In this document: positions 1 to 7,118 of the stretch, piece after piece
Position numbering within the stretch: the stretch's first letter is position 1
Layout: the number at the start of each line of letters is the position of its first letter
Origin: Anaerolineae bacterium
GTDB taxonomy: Bacteria; Chloroflexota; Anaerolineae; Aggregatilineales; UBA2796
DNA: 9,209 nucleotides
Assembly: GCA_020851855.1 (NCBI GenBank)
Contig: JADZBY010000079.1
Span: 1-9,209 of the forward strand
Direction of reading: 5' to 3'
The notes under the pieces: generated by a model
What the model saw: only the letters and a program-made list of their open reading frames with translations
What the model was told of the DNA's origin: nothing
Database searches by the model: none
Position numbers and translations under genes: made by a program

Positions 1-123
1 AACATGTGGTACATGTTCAACTTCTCCAATGCCGGGACCTTCAAGTACGAAGACTATGCCGCCCGGCTGGAAGAGTTCGCCAACAAGACCCTGGACGACG
101 CCAGGGCGGAACTGACCCAGTAA
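1..123 (+). CDS. C-terminal fragment of an upstream protein (possibly a solute-binding protein)
   Basis: An open frame runs from the first base of the window to TAA at 121-123 and encodes 40 residues; the start lies outside. The sequence begins NMWYMFNFSNAGTF and ends in a charged, probably amphipathic helix (EDYAARLEEFANKTLDDARAELTQ region). A helical charged tail of this kind is common at the C-terminus of extracellular sugar-binding proteins, and the next genes encode a sugar ABC transporter, but 40 residues are too few to assign a family. Base composition and codon use match the downstream genes. A nested palindrome separates it from the next gene, so it may belong to a different transcription unit. 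I am confident that it is coding and unsure what it does. Confidence 0.55.
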   Translation, partial: NMWYMFNFSNAGTFKYEDYAARLEEFANKTLDDARAELTQ

Positions 124-138
124 GGGATGTGTGAACGA

Positions 139-246
139 ACCCTCACCCCTGGCCCCTCTCCCTCATGGAGAGGGGTGAGGACACGGAACGCATCTCGTTT
201 TTCTCCCCTCTCGCCTTGAGGGAGAGAGGGGCGGGGGAGTGAGGGT
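139..246. repeat. Nested palindromic intergenic repeat (two hairpins in inverted orientation)
   Basis: The element starts with ACCCTCAC (139-146) and ends with the exact reverse complement GTGAGGGT (239-246). Its two halves are imperfect inverted copies of each other, and each half also folds on itself. In the left half CCTCACCCCT (141-150) pairs perfectly with AGGGGTGAGG (171-180); alternatively CCCCTCTCC (153-161) pairs with GGAGAGGGG (167-175). In the right half CCCCTCTC (205-212) pairs with GAGAGGGG (224-231). The halves are joined by an unpaired spacer at about 181-202 that contains a T5 run (198-202). This looks like a small mobile or REP/MITE-like intergenic repeat of the kind that often occurs many times in a genome, but other copies cannot be seen in this window. 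It fills most of the gap before the transporter block. It could affect mRNA stability or act as a partial terminator, although no T-run directly follows a stem on the + strand. Confidence 0.75.
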
Positions 247-278
247 GGACTCGAAAGCGGATGCGCCTCGTGGCGAGC

Positions 279-282
279 GGAG
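279..282 (+). promoter_or_regulatory. Ribosome binding site (GGAG) deciding the start of the solute-binding protein
   Basis: GGAG at 279-282 lies 8 nt before the ATG at 291, a normal Shine-Dalgarno spacing. It is only 2 nt before the in-frame ATG at 285, and it lies downstream of the in-frame ATG at 261, which has no convincing purine-rich site. This favours 291. The resulting N-terminus (MRSKLGSVLRL) is a standard signal peptide start. Confidence 0.5.
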
Positions 283-290
283 ACATGGCG

Positions 291-3221
291 ATGCGCTCGA
301 AACTCGGCAGCGTGCTCAGGCTGGTTCTCTCGCTTGTGATCGTCCTGACGGCGATCCTGCTCGTGGCGGGCGCGTCGCTGCCTGCCAGTTCGCATGTCCC
401 GCCCGCCGCCGACGGCCCGCCGGTGGTCCGGGCGCGCCCGGTGTTCGGCCAGCCGTCAGACGGCCCGTCACAGCCCGCCATCGAAATTCGCGCCGAGACG
501 TTCGGCTTGCCGCTCGCCGAGGATGAGACTGCCCGACAGTACGCCAAGGCGAGCGTGCTGCTTCAACAGGGCGACCGCCTGGCATTCGACGTGAACGTGC
601 CCGCCAGCGGCGAGTACACGCTCGAATTTGACGTGGCCGCCGCCGCAACGGTGCTCGGCTCGCCGGAAGGCCAGTTGCAGATCGACGGCGAGTACCCCAT
701 CGAGGACCTGCGGCGGATCATCTTCCCGGTCTTCTTCACCAACAGCACGAACACCTTCCCCAAAGACCGCTACGGCAATGACGCGCTGATCCGGCAGGTA
801 CGCGACGTGCGCTGGTCGCGGGCGGCGGCGCGTGACGTGAACTTCAGCCTGCCCTATCCGCTCCGCCTGAACCTGGCCGCCGGGCAGCACCACGTCGAGT
901 TTACGCTGAACCAGGGCGCGCTGTACCTGGGCAGCATGTACCTGGTCGCCTTCGCGCCGCACCCGGATTACGCCGCCTACCTGGACGCGCACCCCGCGCC
1001 GGAAGCGTCAAGCTTCCTGCTCACGCTCGAAGCGGAGATGCCGTCCTACAAGAACAACACGTCGGCCAGCCCGGCCAGCAACCGCAGCCTGACCGTGACG
1101 CCCTACGACACGTACCGCCTGCTGAAGAACGTACTCGGCGGCGAGCAGTGGATTCGCAGCGGCAGCGCCGTCTATTACGAGTTCGACGCGCCGGAAGATG
1201 GGCTGTACGCCATCACACTGCGCGCCCTGCAGAATACGCGCAGCAACTTCACCGTGTTCCGCCGCATCACCATCAACGGGCAAGTGCCCTTCGAGCAGCT
1301 CAACGCCGTGCCGTTCCCCAACACGGCAGATTGGGTGGATGTGCCCATCGGCGGCGAGACGCCCTACCGGATTTTCCTGCGGCGGGGCGTGAATGTGCTG
1401 GGCATCGAGGCCACTGACTCGCCCTACCAGCCCGCCATCGCCACCATCCAGAAGGCGCTCTTGGACATCAACGCGCTGGCGCTGGAGATCAAGCGGCTGA
1501 CGGGCAACCAGGCCGATCCGTTCAAGGAATGGGTCATCTCCCAGTACATCCCGGACATCCGCGAGCGCCTGAACGCCATCGCCCAGGACCTGAGCGAAGA
1601 CGCCGGCACACTGATCGCGCTCAGCCAGGGCGGCGCGTCGCCGGAGAGCCTGACGTACCAGATGGCGATTGACAATATCCTGTTCCTCGCTTCGGACCCG
1701 GACAAAATCCCGGTGTACATGCGCCGCTTTTCGGAAGGGACCGGCTCGGCGGCGCAGCAGCTTGGCTCGCTCCTGCCGCTGTTGCAGGCGCAGCCGCTCG
1801 CCCTGGACAAGGTATACATCCATTCGCCGGAGAACGCGCCGCACACGCCCGGCGCGCCGCTTCTGACCTCGGTAGTAGAGGACGTGAGGCGCTTCGTGCA
1901 CTCGTTCCAGCCCGATCCGTACCAGTCCATCGGCGCGAGTGAGGGCGAATTGGAAGTGTGGGTCAACCGCCCGCGCCAGTACGTCGATCTGCTGCAACTC
2001 ATGGCCGACGAGTCGTTCACGCCCGTGACGGGTGTGCCGGTCAAATTCTCGATCATGCCGCAGGAGTCGAAGTTGGTGCTGGCCAACGCCGCCGACATCC
2101 AGCCCGATGTGGCGCTCGGCGTGAGCACGAATATTCCTTACGAGCTGGCCATCCGCAACGCACTGTACGATCTGCGCTCGTTTGACGATTTCGACTCGTT
2201 CATCCGCATCTATTCGCCCGGCGCGCTGCTGAACTACATCATCAACGACTCGGTCTACGCCATCCCGGAAACGCAAGACTTCTGGGTGACGTATTACCGC
2301 AAAGACATCCTCGATTCGCTGGGCATCCCCGTGCCGCGCACCTGGGACGAGGTCATCGAAATCCTGCCCGAATTGCAGCGCTACGGCATGAACTACAATA
2401 CGCCGCTGTCCAGCGGAGCCGGGCAGAAGGACTACCTGTTCACCTCGCCGTATCTGTTCAACCACGGCGCTCGGCTGTATAGCGACGACGGGTTCGCCAC
2501 CGGCCTGCAGAGCGAAGAAGCCGTCGCCGCCGTGAAGTTCATGGCCGAGAGCTTCACCATCTACGGGATGCCGCTCACCACATCCAGCTTTTACGAGAGC
2601 TTCCGCTACGGCACGCTGCCCATCGGCATCTCGAACTTCGAGACGTACATCAAGCTGGTGACCGCCGCGCCGGAGATCGGCGGCCTGTGGGCCATCGACC
2701 TGTACCCGGCCACTGTGCTGCCCGACGGGACGCAGAACCGGTATGCCACCGGCTCGGCGCAGTCCAGCCTGATGTTCAAGAACACGAATATGCCGGAAGC
2801 GGGCTGGCAGTTCCTCAAGTGGTGGATGTCCACCGAGACGCAAATCGACTTTCAGGAACGGCTGATGCTGAACTATGGCCGCGAATACCTGTGGAACTCC
2901 GCCAACCTGGAAGCTTTCCGCCGCCTGGACATTCCCGAAGCGCACCGTGCGGTGATCCTGGAGCAGTGGCAATGGCTACAAGAGCCGGTGCGCCTGCCGG
3001 GCAGTTACATGCAAGAGCGCGAATTGAGCAACGCCTGGAACCGCATCGTCTTTGATGGCGTCAGCCCGCGCGTGGCCATCGACCGCGCCGTGATCCTGAT
3101 CAACCGCGAGATCGCCCGCAAGATGGAAGAGTTCGGCTATCTGCGCGATGGGCAGCGCGTCCGTGAGTTTCGTATCCCGACGATTGACACCGTGAAAGCG
3201 TGGATGGACCATGCAGACTAG
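291..3221 (+). CDS. Large secreted extracellular solute-binding protein (sugar ABC transporter) with N-terminal carbohydrate-binding-like modules
   Basis: This 976-residue protein is predicted to capture a carbohydrate outside the membrane and deliver it to the two permeases that follow. Residues 1 to about 30 form a signal peptide (basic MRSK, then a long Leu/Val stretch, AGA-S cleavage-like site). There is no lipobox cysteine. Residues about 81-221 and 245-381 look like two beta-sandwich modules resembling carbohydrate-binding modules; the second opens with LEAEMPSY and closes with GVNVLGIEA. A helical region follows (about 382-540). Residues about 550-954 match a family 1 extracellular solute-binding fold, with the hallmarks YYRKDILDSLGIPVPRTWDE and PEAGWQFLKWWMS. 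A usual family member is 400-550 residues, so this one is about twice as long. The start is ambiguous (261, 285 or 291); 291 has the best RBS. The stop overlaps the next gene by 11 nt. The family call is firm; the CBM-like modules are inferred from pattern, and the substrate is unknown. Confidence 0.88.
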   Translation: MRSKLGSVLRLVLSLVIVLTAILLVAGASLPASSHVPPAADGPPVVRARPVFGQPSDGPSQPAIEIRAETFGLPLAEDETARQYAKASVLLQQGDRLAFDVNVPASGEYTLEFDVAAAATVLGSPEGQLQIDGEYPIEDLRRIIFPVFFTNSTNTFPKDRYGNDALIRQVRDVRWSRAAARDVNFSLPYPLRLNLAAGQHHVEFTLNQGALYLGSMYLVAFAPHPDYAAYLDAHPAPEASSFLLTLEAEMPSYKNNTSASPASNRSLTVTPYDTYRLLKNVLGGEQWIRSGSAVYYEFDAPEDGLYAITLRALQNTRSNFTVFRRITINGQVPFEQLNAVPFPNTADWVDVPIGGETPYRIFLRRGVNVLGIEATDSPYQPAIATIQKALLDINALALEIKRLTGNQADPFKEWVISQYIPDIRERLNAIAQDLSEDAGTLIALSQGGASPESLTYQMAIDNILFLASDPDKIPVYMRRFSEGTGSAAQQLGSLLPLLQAQPLALDKVYIHSPENAPHTPGAPLLTSVVEDVRRFVHSFQPDPYQSIGASEGELEVWVNRPRQYVDLLQLMADESFTPVTGVPVKFSIMPQESKLVLANAADIQPDVALGVSTNIPYELAIRNALYDLRSFDDFDSFIRIYSPGALLNYIINDSVYAIPETQDFWVTYYRKDILDSLGIPVPRTWDEVIEILPELQRYGMNYNTPLSSGAGQKDYLFTSPYLFNHGARLYSDDGFATGLQSEEAVAAVKFMAESFTIYGMPLTTSSFYESFRYGTLPIGISNFETYIKLVTAAPEIGGLWAIDLYPATVLPDGTQNRYATGSAQSSLMFKNTNMPEAGWQFLKWWMSTETQIDFQERLMLNYGREYLWNSANLEAFRRLDIPEAHRAVILEQWQWLQEPVRLPGSYMQERELSNAWNRIVFDGVSPRVAIDRAVILINREIARKMEEFGYLRDGQRVREFRIPTIDTVKAWMDHAD

Positions 3222-3285
3222 CGCCGTACAGACCCGAACCGTACAGGCCGATACAGCGCAAACCGGCTCGATCCAGAAAGCCAGC
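3211..3285 (+). repeat. Degenerate 15-nt / pentapeptide tandem repeat at the permease N-terminus
   Basis: The first 25 codons fall into five successive pentads, MQTSA, VQTRT, VQADT, AQTGS and IQKAS, each with Gln in second position and mostly small or Thr residues after it. At DNA level the octamer CCGTACAG recurs exactly 15 nt apart (3224-3231 and 3239-3246), and a related CCGATACAG follows at 3248-3256. The repeat encodes the short cytoplasmic tail before the first membrane segment. It is probably a small tandem expansion at the gene junction rather than a functional domain. Confidence 0.6.
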
Positions 3286-4182
3286 CCCTTCCGGCGCTGG
3301 CTGGACAAGGAAGGCAGCGCCTATGTCTTCCTGTCGCCCTATGCGCTGCTGTTCATCGTCTTCATCGTCGTGCCGGTGCTGGCGGCTATCGCGCTGTCCT
3401 TCACGTTCTTCGACGCCATCCAGCCGCCGCGCGCCATCGGGCTGGCTAACTACATTGCGCTGATCACGCAGGACGACACGTTCATGAAGTACGTGTTGCC
3501 CAATACGATCCAGTTTGCGGTGATCGTCGGGCCGGGCGGCTATGCGCTCGCCTTCCTGCTGGCCTGGATGCTGGCGCAACTGCCCAAAGCGCCGCGCACC
3601 ATCTTCGCCCTGATCCTGTACTCGCCGTCGATGACCGCCGGTGTAGCGATGGCTGTGGTGTGGAAAACGCTGTTCAGCGGGGACCAGACCGGCTACCTGA
3701 ACAGCTTTCTGATGAGCCTGGGCATGATCCGGGAGCCAATCCAGTGGCTGCAATCGCCGCAGTACCTCATGCCGATCATGATCGTCGTCACGCTGTGGAG
3801 CAGCATGGGCATCGGCTTTCTGGCCATGCTGGCGGGCATATTGGAAATCAACCCGGAATTGTACGAGGCCGCCGAGATGGACGGCATGAGCAGCCGGTGG
3901 CAGGAGATTTTCTTCATCACCATCCCGTCAATGAAGCCGCAGATGCTCTTTGGCGCGGTGATGGCCATCGTCGGCACGTTCCAGGCGGGCGCGATTGGCG
4001 TCACCCTGTCCGGCAGCAACCCGACGCCGCGCTATGCCGGCCAACTGATCGTGAACCATATCGAGGATTACGGCTTCTTGCGCTATGAGATGGGCTACGC
4101 CGCCGCCGTGTCGGTGGTTCTGCTGCTCATGGTGCTGTTCTTCACGCGCATTGCCACACGGCTGTTCGGCAGCGAGGCATGA
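3211..4182 (+). CDS. Sugar ABC transporter permease, CUT1 family (MalF/LplB-like)
   Basis: This 323-residue inner-membrane protein is one half of the transmembrane channel of a carbohydrate importer. Six hydrophobic segments are visible at about residues 40-63, 100-122, 130-150, 186-210, 245-267 and 296-315. The cytoplasmic EAA loop that docks the ATPase starts at residue 219 (EAAEMDG) and ends ITIP. It has one more residue than the usual spacing after the Gly, and Ile instead of Leu before the Pro. The sequence LSPYALLFIVFIVVP near the N-terminus is typical of this family. The ATG at 3211 lies inside the end of the upstream gene (11-nt overlap), which suggests translational coupling; its own ribosome binding site is weak. 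The first 25 residues are an unusual pentad repeat, described separately. No ATPase gene is adjacent. The family assignment is secure and the substrate unknown. Confidence 0.93.
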   Translation: MQTSAVQTRTVQADTAQTGSIQKASPFRRWLDKEGSAYVFLSPYALLFIVFIVVPVLAAIALSFTFFDAIQPPRAIGLANYIALITQDDTFMKYVLPNTIQFAVIVGPGGYALAFLLAWMLAQLPKAPRTIFALILYSPSMTAGVAMAVVWKTLFSGDQTGYLNSFLMSLGMIREPIQWLQSPQYLMPIMIVVTLWSSMGIGFLAMLAGILEINPELYEAAEMDGMSSRWQEIFFITIPSMKPQMLFGAVMAIVGTFQAGAIGVTLSGSNPTPRYAGQLIVNHIEDYGFLRYEMGYAAAVSVVLLLMVLFFTRIATRLFGSEA

Positions 4183-4188
4183 CCAGCC

Positions 4189-5100
4189 ATGAAGCGACAG
4201 AGATGGCTCAGCCGCTATTCCGGGGTGCGCAACCGGGGCATCAACCCGAAGGGCTTCCACGTCAGCCAGATCAAGTTCTACGTGATCCTGATCCCGCTGG
4301 CAGGGCTGATGTTGCTGCCCATCATCTTCATCTTCGCCAGCGCCTTCAAGCCGCCGGATGAGCTGTTCGCCTATCCGCCGCGCTTCTTCGTGACCAGCCC
4401 GACGCTGAAGAACTTCACGGACCTGTTCTCGAAGATGTCCACGTCGGGCATCCCGGTCAGCCGTTACCTGTTCAACAGCGTCCTGATCACGCTGGTCACG
4501 GTGGCGGCGTCGATCATCGTGTCCAGCACGGCGGCCTATGCGCTGTCCAAAAAGCGCTTCAAGCTGAAGAAGACGCTGTTCGCCATCAACAACGTGGCGC
4601 TCATGTTCGTGCCCATCGCCGTGACCATCCCGCGCTTTTTGGTCATCGAGCGGCTGAGCCTGATGGACACCTTCTGGGTGCACATCTTGCCGGTGCTGGC
4701 CATGCCGGTCGGGCTGTTCTTGCTCAAGCAGTTCATCGACGGCGTGCCCGACGAGGTGATCGAGGCGGCGCAGATCGACGGGGCAACGGACGTGGCGATT
4801 TACTGGCGCGTTATCCTGCCCATGATCCGGCCCGCCGTGGCCACCATCGCCATTTTGACCTTCCAGGCGGCCTGGAACAACGCCGAGATTTCGACGCTGT
4901 ATGTGAACAACGAGAGTCTGCGCACGCTCGCCTTTTACCTGAGCACGCTGACCTCGACGACGGCGACCGGCGCGAATGTGGTGGCCGGGCAGGGCATTGC
5001 GGCGGCGGCGGCGCTGATCATGTTCCTGCCCAACCTGCTGATTTTCGTCTTCCTGCAAAGCCAGGTGATGAGCACGATGTCGCATTCGGGGATCAAATGA
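4189..5100 (+). CDS. Carbohydrate ABC transporter permease, CUT1 family (MalG/YtcP-like)
   Basis: This 303-residue integral membrane protein is the second channel subunit, paired with the permease just upstream. It has a basic N-terminal tail (MKRQRWLSRY) and six hydrophobic segments at about residues 30-51, 93-118, 130-152, 161-182, 217-235 and 271-293. The EAA loop (IEAAQIDG from residue 191, ending VILP at 211) has the standard spacing and is the predicted contact to the ATPase. The NSVLITLVTV and AAYALSKKRF sequences in the second segment region are typical of MalG-type permeases. It begins 6 nt after the previous stop, with GAGG at 4174-4177 as a possible ribosome binding site, and its TGA overlaps the next start in an ATGA. 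The family assignment is secure; the substrate cannot be read from the sequence. Confidence 0.94.
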   Translation: MKRQRWLSRYSGVRNRGINPKGFHVSQIKFYVILIPLAGLMLLPIIFIFASAFKPPDELFAYPPRFFVTSPTLKNFTDLFSKMSTSGIPVSRYLFNSVLITLVTVAASIIVSSTAAYALSKKRFKLKKTLFAINNVALMFVPIAVTIPRFLVIERLSLMDTFWVHILPVLAMPVGLFLLKQFIDGVPDEVIEAAQIDGATDVAIYWRVILPMIRPAVATIAILTFQAAWNNAEISTLYVNNESLRTLAFYLSTLTSTTATGANVVAGQGIAAAAALIMFLPNLLIFVFLQSQVMSTMSHSGIK

Positions 5101-7118
5101 GAAAGTCAGTGCTGTTCGGACTGCTCGTGATCGGGCTGCTTGCCGCCGGGCTGGCGGCGGGCGCTCCGGCCAGCGCGCGCTCGCCGTACGTCACGCTGGC
5201 GCGCGGGCCGGGCGGCTTCTTCTTCCCCACGCAGGACGCCTACGTCCCGCTGGACGAGATCGATCTGCCACTCTCCGCGCCGGAAGACATGATCCAGGCT
5301 CCGGATGGCTCGTTGTACATCGCGGACACCGGCAACCGGCGCATCGTGAAGCTGGACGCCGACTTCCAGATTGTGGCGGAATACGGCAAGGACGTGCTGC
5401 AATCGCCCACCGGCGTATACGTGGACGACGAAGGCACGCTGTACATCGCGGACGCGGGCAAAAACACCATCGTCATCCTGAACGCCGAGGGCGAGCTGGT
5501 CAACGAGTTTGGCCGCCCGTCCGAGCCGCTCTTTGGCAGCAACCGCGAGTTCCTGCCGCGTAAGATCACAGTCGATGCGCGGAAAAACCTGTACATCGTC
5601 AGCGAAGGATCGGTGGATGGCCTGGTGATGATGAACACCGACGGCCATTTCATCGGCTATTTCGGCGCGAACTCGGCGGAAATGTCGCTCAAGATGATCT
5701 TGCAGCGGTTGTTTCTGACCAAAGAGCAACTGGAGCAGTTCATCAAGAACGAGGCCGCCTCGCCGTCGAACGTCGCCATCGACCACCGCTCGCTGGTGTA
5801 CACCACCACCGCCGGGACCGACCGCAGCAAGAGCATCCGCAAGTTCACCATCTCCGGCAAGAACCTGTTTGATGGCGTTTTCGGCTCGCGCAACTTCCGC
5901 GACCTGCAGGTCAGCGAGGATGGGCTGATGCTGGCGGTGGACTCGTTCGGCCTGATCTTCGAGTACGACCTGGACGGCACGCTGCTGTTCGTGTTTGGCG
6001 CGCTGGACGAGGGCGATCAGCGGCTCGGCATGTTGACCAACCCGACCGCCATCGAGCGCATGGGCGATGACCTCGTCGTATTGGACAAGGACAAGAACGC
6101 CCTGGTCACCTATCGCGTCACCGACTTCGCGCGCAAGGTGCACGACGGCGTGCGGTTGTACATGGATGGCTTTTACGTCGAGGCGCGGCCCTATTTTGAG
6201 GACGTGCTGACCTACAACGGTCTGTACGTCATGGCCTACCAGGCCATCGCCGACGCCTACTACAAAGAGGGCGACTATGCGAACGCGCTCCAGGCGTACC
6301 GGCTGGCCGAAGACCGGGACGGTTACTCGGAGACGTTCTGGGAGATGCGCAACGCCGCCCTGCAGCGCTACCTGGGCAGCGGGCTGGGCGTGCTGTTCGG
6401 CGGCTGGATCGCCTTTGCCGTGTTCACCCGCATGGAGCGCCGCTATGGCTGGCTGGACCCTGCCGAGCGCGCGTTGCAGCGGGCGCGCCGCTTCCGCCTC
6501 GTGGACGATTTCCTGTTCATGTTCCGTTTCATCCGTCATCCGGCGGACAGTTTTTTCTACATCAAACAGGGCGAGCGCGGCAGCCTGCGGTTTGCCTTCA
6601 TCCTGTTCTTCTGGGTGATGGTCGTGCGCGTGCTGTCGCTGTATGTGACCGGCTTCGTCTTCAGCCCATATGCGTACCTGTGGCAGATTCGCATCGAGCC
6701 GGAGATCATCTACACCATCGTGCCGTTGGCGCTGTGGATCGCCGCCAACTACCTGGTTTCCGCCGTTACGGATGGCGAGGGCAGCTTGCGGCATGTGATC
6801 ATCGGCACGGCGTACAGCCTGTTTCCCTATGCGCTGTTCGGGCTGCCCATCGCGCTGCTCTCCAACCTGCTCACGCTCAACGAGGTGTTCCTGGTCGATT
6901 TCGCCACGCAGCTGATGTGGCTGTGGACCGGGATCATGCTCGTGATCATGGTCAAGGAAGTGCACAACTACTCGTTTGGCGAGACGGTGCGGAACATCCT
7001 GACCACGCTGTTCACCATGGCGATGTTCTTGCTGACCGCCTATATCCTGTACGTGCTGTTCAACCAGCTTTACGAGTTCATCTACGCCATCGTTCAGGAG
7101 GTCGGGCTGCGTGGTTAG
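5097..7118 (+). CDS. NHL beta-propeller / TPR / YIP1-domain membrane protein
   Basis: This 673-residue protein joins three parts. Residues 1-27 are a signal peptide or anchor (MRKSVLFGLLVIGLLAAGL). Residues about 60-345 contain NHL-type repeats; the clearest are YIADTGNRRIVKLD (from residue 74) and YIADAGKNTIVILN. Six blades can be counted, with a helical insert at about 191-222 between blades three and four. Residues 348 to about 410 look like two TPRs (YFEDVLTYNG, then AYYKEGDYANALQAYRLAED). A membrane segment at about 427-443 leads to an Arg-rich stretch. This is followed by a YIP1-like domain (about 476-668) with five more membrane segments at about 497-522, 538-560, 566-592, 598-622 and 634-662. 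By the positive-inside rule the propeller and TPRs are outside. The start is coupled to the upstream stop (ATGA), with GGGGA at 5088-5092 as a weak RBS. A scaffold or sensor role for the transporter is inference. Confidence 0.85.
   Translation: MRKSVLFGLLVIGLLAAGLAAGAPASARSPYVTLARGPGGFFFPTQDAYVPLDEIDLPLSAPEDMIQAPDGSLYIADTGNRRIVKLDADFQIVAEYGKDVLQSPTGVYVDDEGTLYIADAGKNTIVILNAEGELVNEFGRPSEPLFGSNREFLPRKITVDARKNLYIVSEGSVDGLVMMNTDGHFIGYFGANSAEMSLKMILQRLFLTKEQLEQFIKNEAASPSNVAIDHRSLVYTTTAGTDRSKSIRKFTISGKNLFDGVFGSRNFRDLQVSEDGLMLAVDSFGLIFEYDLDGTLLFVFGALDEGDQRLGMLTNPTAIERMGDDLVVLDKDKNALVTYRVTDFARKVHDGVRLYMDGFYVEARPYFEDVLTYNGLYVMAYQAIADAYYKEGDYANALQAYRLAEDRDGYSETFWEMRNAALQRYLGSGLGVLFGGWIAFAVFTRMERRYGWLDPAERALQRARRFRLVDDFLFMFRFIRHPADSFFYIKQGERGSLRFAFILFFWVMVVRVLSLYVTGFVFSPYAYLWQIRIEPEIIYTIVPLALWIAANYLVSAVTDGEGSLRHVIIGTAYSLFPYALFGLPIALLSNLLTLNEVFLVDFATQLMWLWTGIMLVIMVKEVHNYSFGETVRNILTTLFTMAMFLLTAYILYVLFNQLYEFIYAIVQEVGLRG
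7096..7102 (+). promoter_or_regulatory. Strong Shine-Dalgarno (AGGAGGT) for the DUF5696-type gene
   Basis: AGGAGGT lies inside the last codons of the upstream gene, 8 nt before GTG at 7111. It is the best ribosome binding site in the block. It fixes the start at this GTG, which is followed directly by a signal peptide in the same frame, and suggests high, independently initiated translation of this last visible gene. Confidence 0.8.

Noticed and set aside
141..202. Intrinsic terminator after the first gene
   Set aside because: The left hairpin is strong, but the T5 run lies about 18 nt beyond the stem, so the classical stem-plus-U-tract form is not met. A weak termination effect remains possible.
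124..290. Sigma-70-type promoter for the transporter block
   Set aside because: No pair of -35 and -10 boxes with proper spacing was found in this GC-rich gap. A promoter may exist in a form I cannot recognise.
261..290. Upstream in-frame start ATG at 261 for the solute-binding protein
   Set aside because: It lacks a convincing ribosome binding site and would add ten residues before the basic start of the signal peptide. It is kept only as an alternative.
54..547. Two minus-strand frames crossing the intergenic repeat, encoding Pro/Ser/Gly-rich peptides
   Set aside because: The peptide patterns (such as SLPQGERGEK and SLKARGEK) are simply the palindromic repeat translated, a well-known source of spurious genes.
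1008..2972. Long minus-strand open frame (654 codons) opposite the solute-binding protein
   Set aside because: Same antisense composition artefact; the + strand frame has clear family motifs.
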